Below the pieces are notes generated by a model. The model did not search any database. It had not been told where the DNA came from and worked only from the letters and a program-made list of their open reading frames with translations. A DNA stretch of 16,917 nucleotides from Zychaea mexicana (Eukaryota; Mucoromycota; Mucoromycetes; Mucorales; Lichtheimiaceae), in assembly GCF_025766255.1 (NCBI RefSeq), contig NW_026516935.1, positions 1-16,917 of the forward strand. Direction: 5' to 3'. This document shows positions 16,895-16,917 of this stretch, piece after piece (the stretch's first letter is position 1; each line of letters begins with the position of its first letter). The position numbers were made by a program, and so were the translations under genes.

Positions 16895-16917
16895 AGAAGG
16901 AAAGGTAAAGGGAAAGA

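Larger units (their letters stand above)
15473..16917 (+). mobile_element. Left-hand part of an AT-rich two-gene DDE transposon (unit 2 copy)
   Basis: It begins GGAGGTTAG right after GATAGT in intron 6, 56 bases past the donor; unit 1 continues instead with ATAGTGGATAC. The remainder lies right of the window; the other half of the related copy is 1-1067. Adding both halves gives a full length near 2.3 kb. Base composition is strongly AT-rich in contrast to the exons before it. Confidence 0.75.

Noticed and set aside
1..16917. CRISPR arrays, bacterial operons or phage genes
   Set aside because: Spliceosomal introns, TATA boxes and eukaryotic transposons show a eukaryotic genome; no spaced direct repeats of CRISPR type.

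Overview
The window looks like a transposon-rich stretch of an early-diverging fungal nuclear genome, most likely Mucoromycota (Mucorales-like). The signs are short introns (about 50-200 bp) with GTAAGT-type donors, ACTAAT/TACTAAC branch points and TAG acceptors; a Crypton with a GCR1-type domain; a hAT-type element; very AT-rich DDE elements; and a multi-exon gene that resembles a family of uncharacterised Mucorales proteins. Organism and family names come from recall and were not searched.

The backbone is one seven-exon gene present as three units. Unit 0 appears only as its last exon (1068-1769). Unit 1 is 3145-6517, lacking exon 1. Unit 2 is 12770-15416, from the start codon to exon 6, with its last exon beyond the window. 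All visible copies carry lesions. An orphan AT-rich gene sits in intron 2 of units 1 and 2. The same AT-rich two-gene DDE element sits in intron 6 of units 0 and 2 but not of unit 1. Units 0 and 1 are joined by a 1.4 kb element (1770-3144) with perfect inverted ends and TA on each side. It lies exactly at the duplication breakpoints, so the tandem duplication was probably made through this element.

Between units 1 and 2 (6518-12769) lie: a small reverse-strand gene split by a 1031 bp hAT-type element with an 8-bp target duplication; a short forward ORF; an orphan reverse-strand exon; an 86-bp tandem repeat; and a Crypton (coding part 9642-12184, reverse strand). The Crypton has a complete catalytic set of tyrosine recombinase residues and a C-terminal GCR1-like DNA-binding domain, separated by one TAG codon.

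The two ends of the window are homologous: 1-222 matches 16695-16917 with about six differences. The two partial DDE elements together define an element of about 2.3 kb with a transposase at one end, a convergent Cys/His protein at the other, and a possible C-terminal chromodomain on the transposase. The transposase, the Cys/His gene and the orphan intron gene all start behind the same module, AAAATTGA followed by TATATAAAAA.
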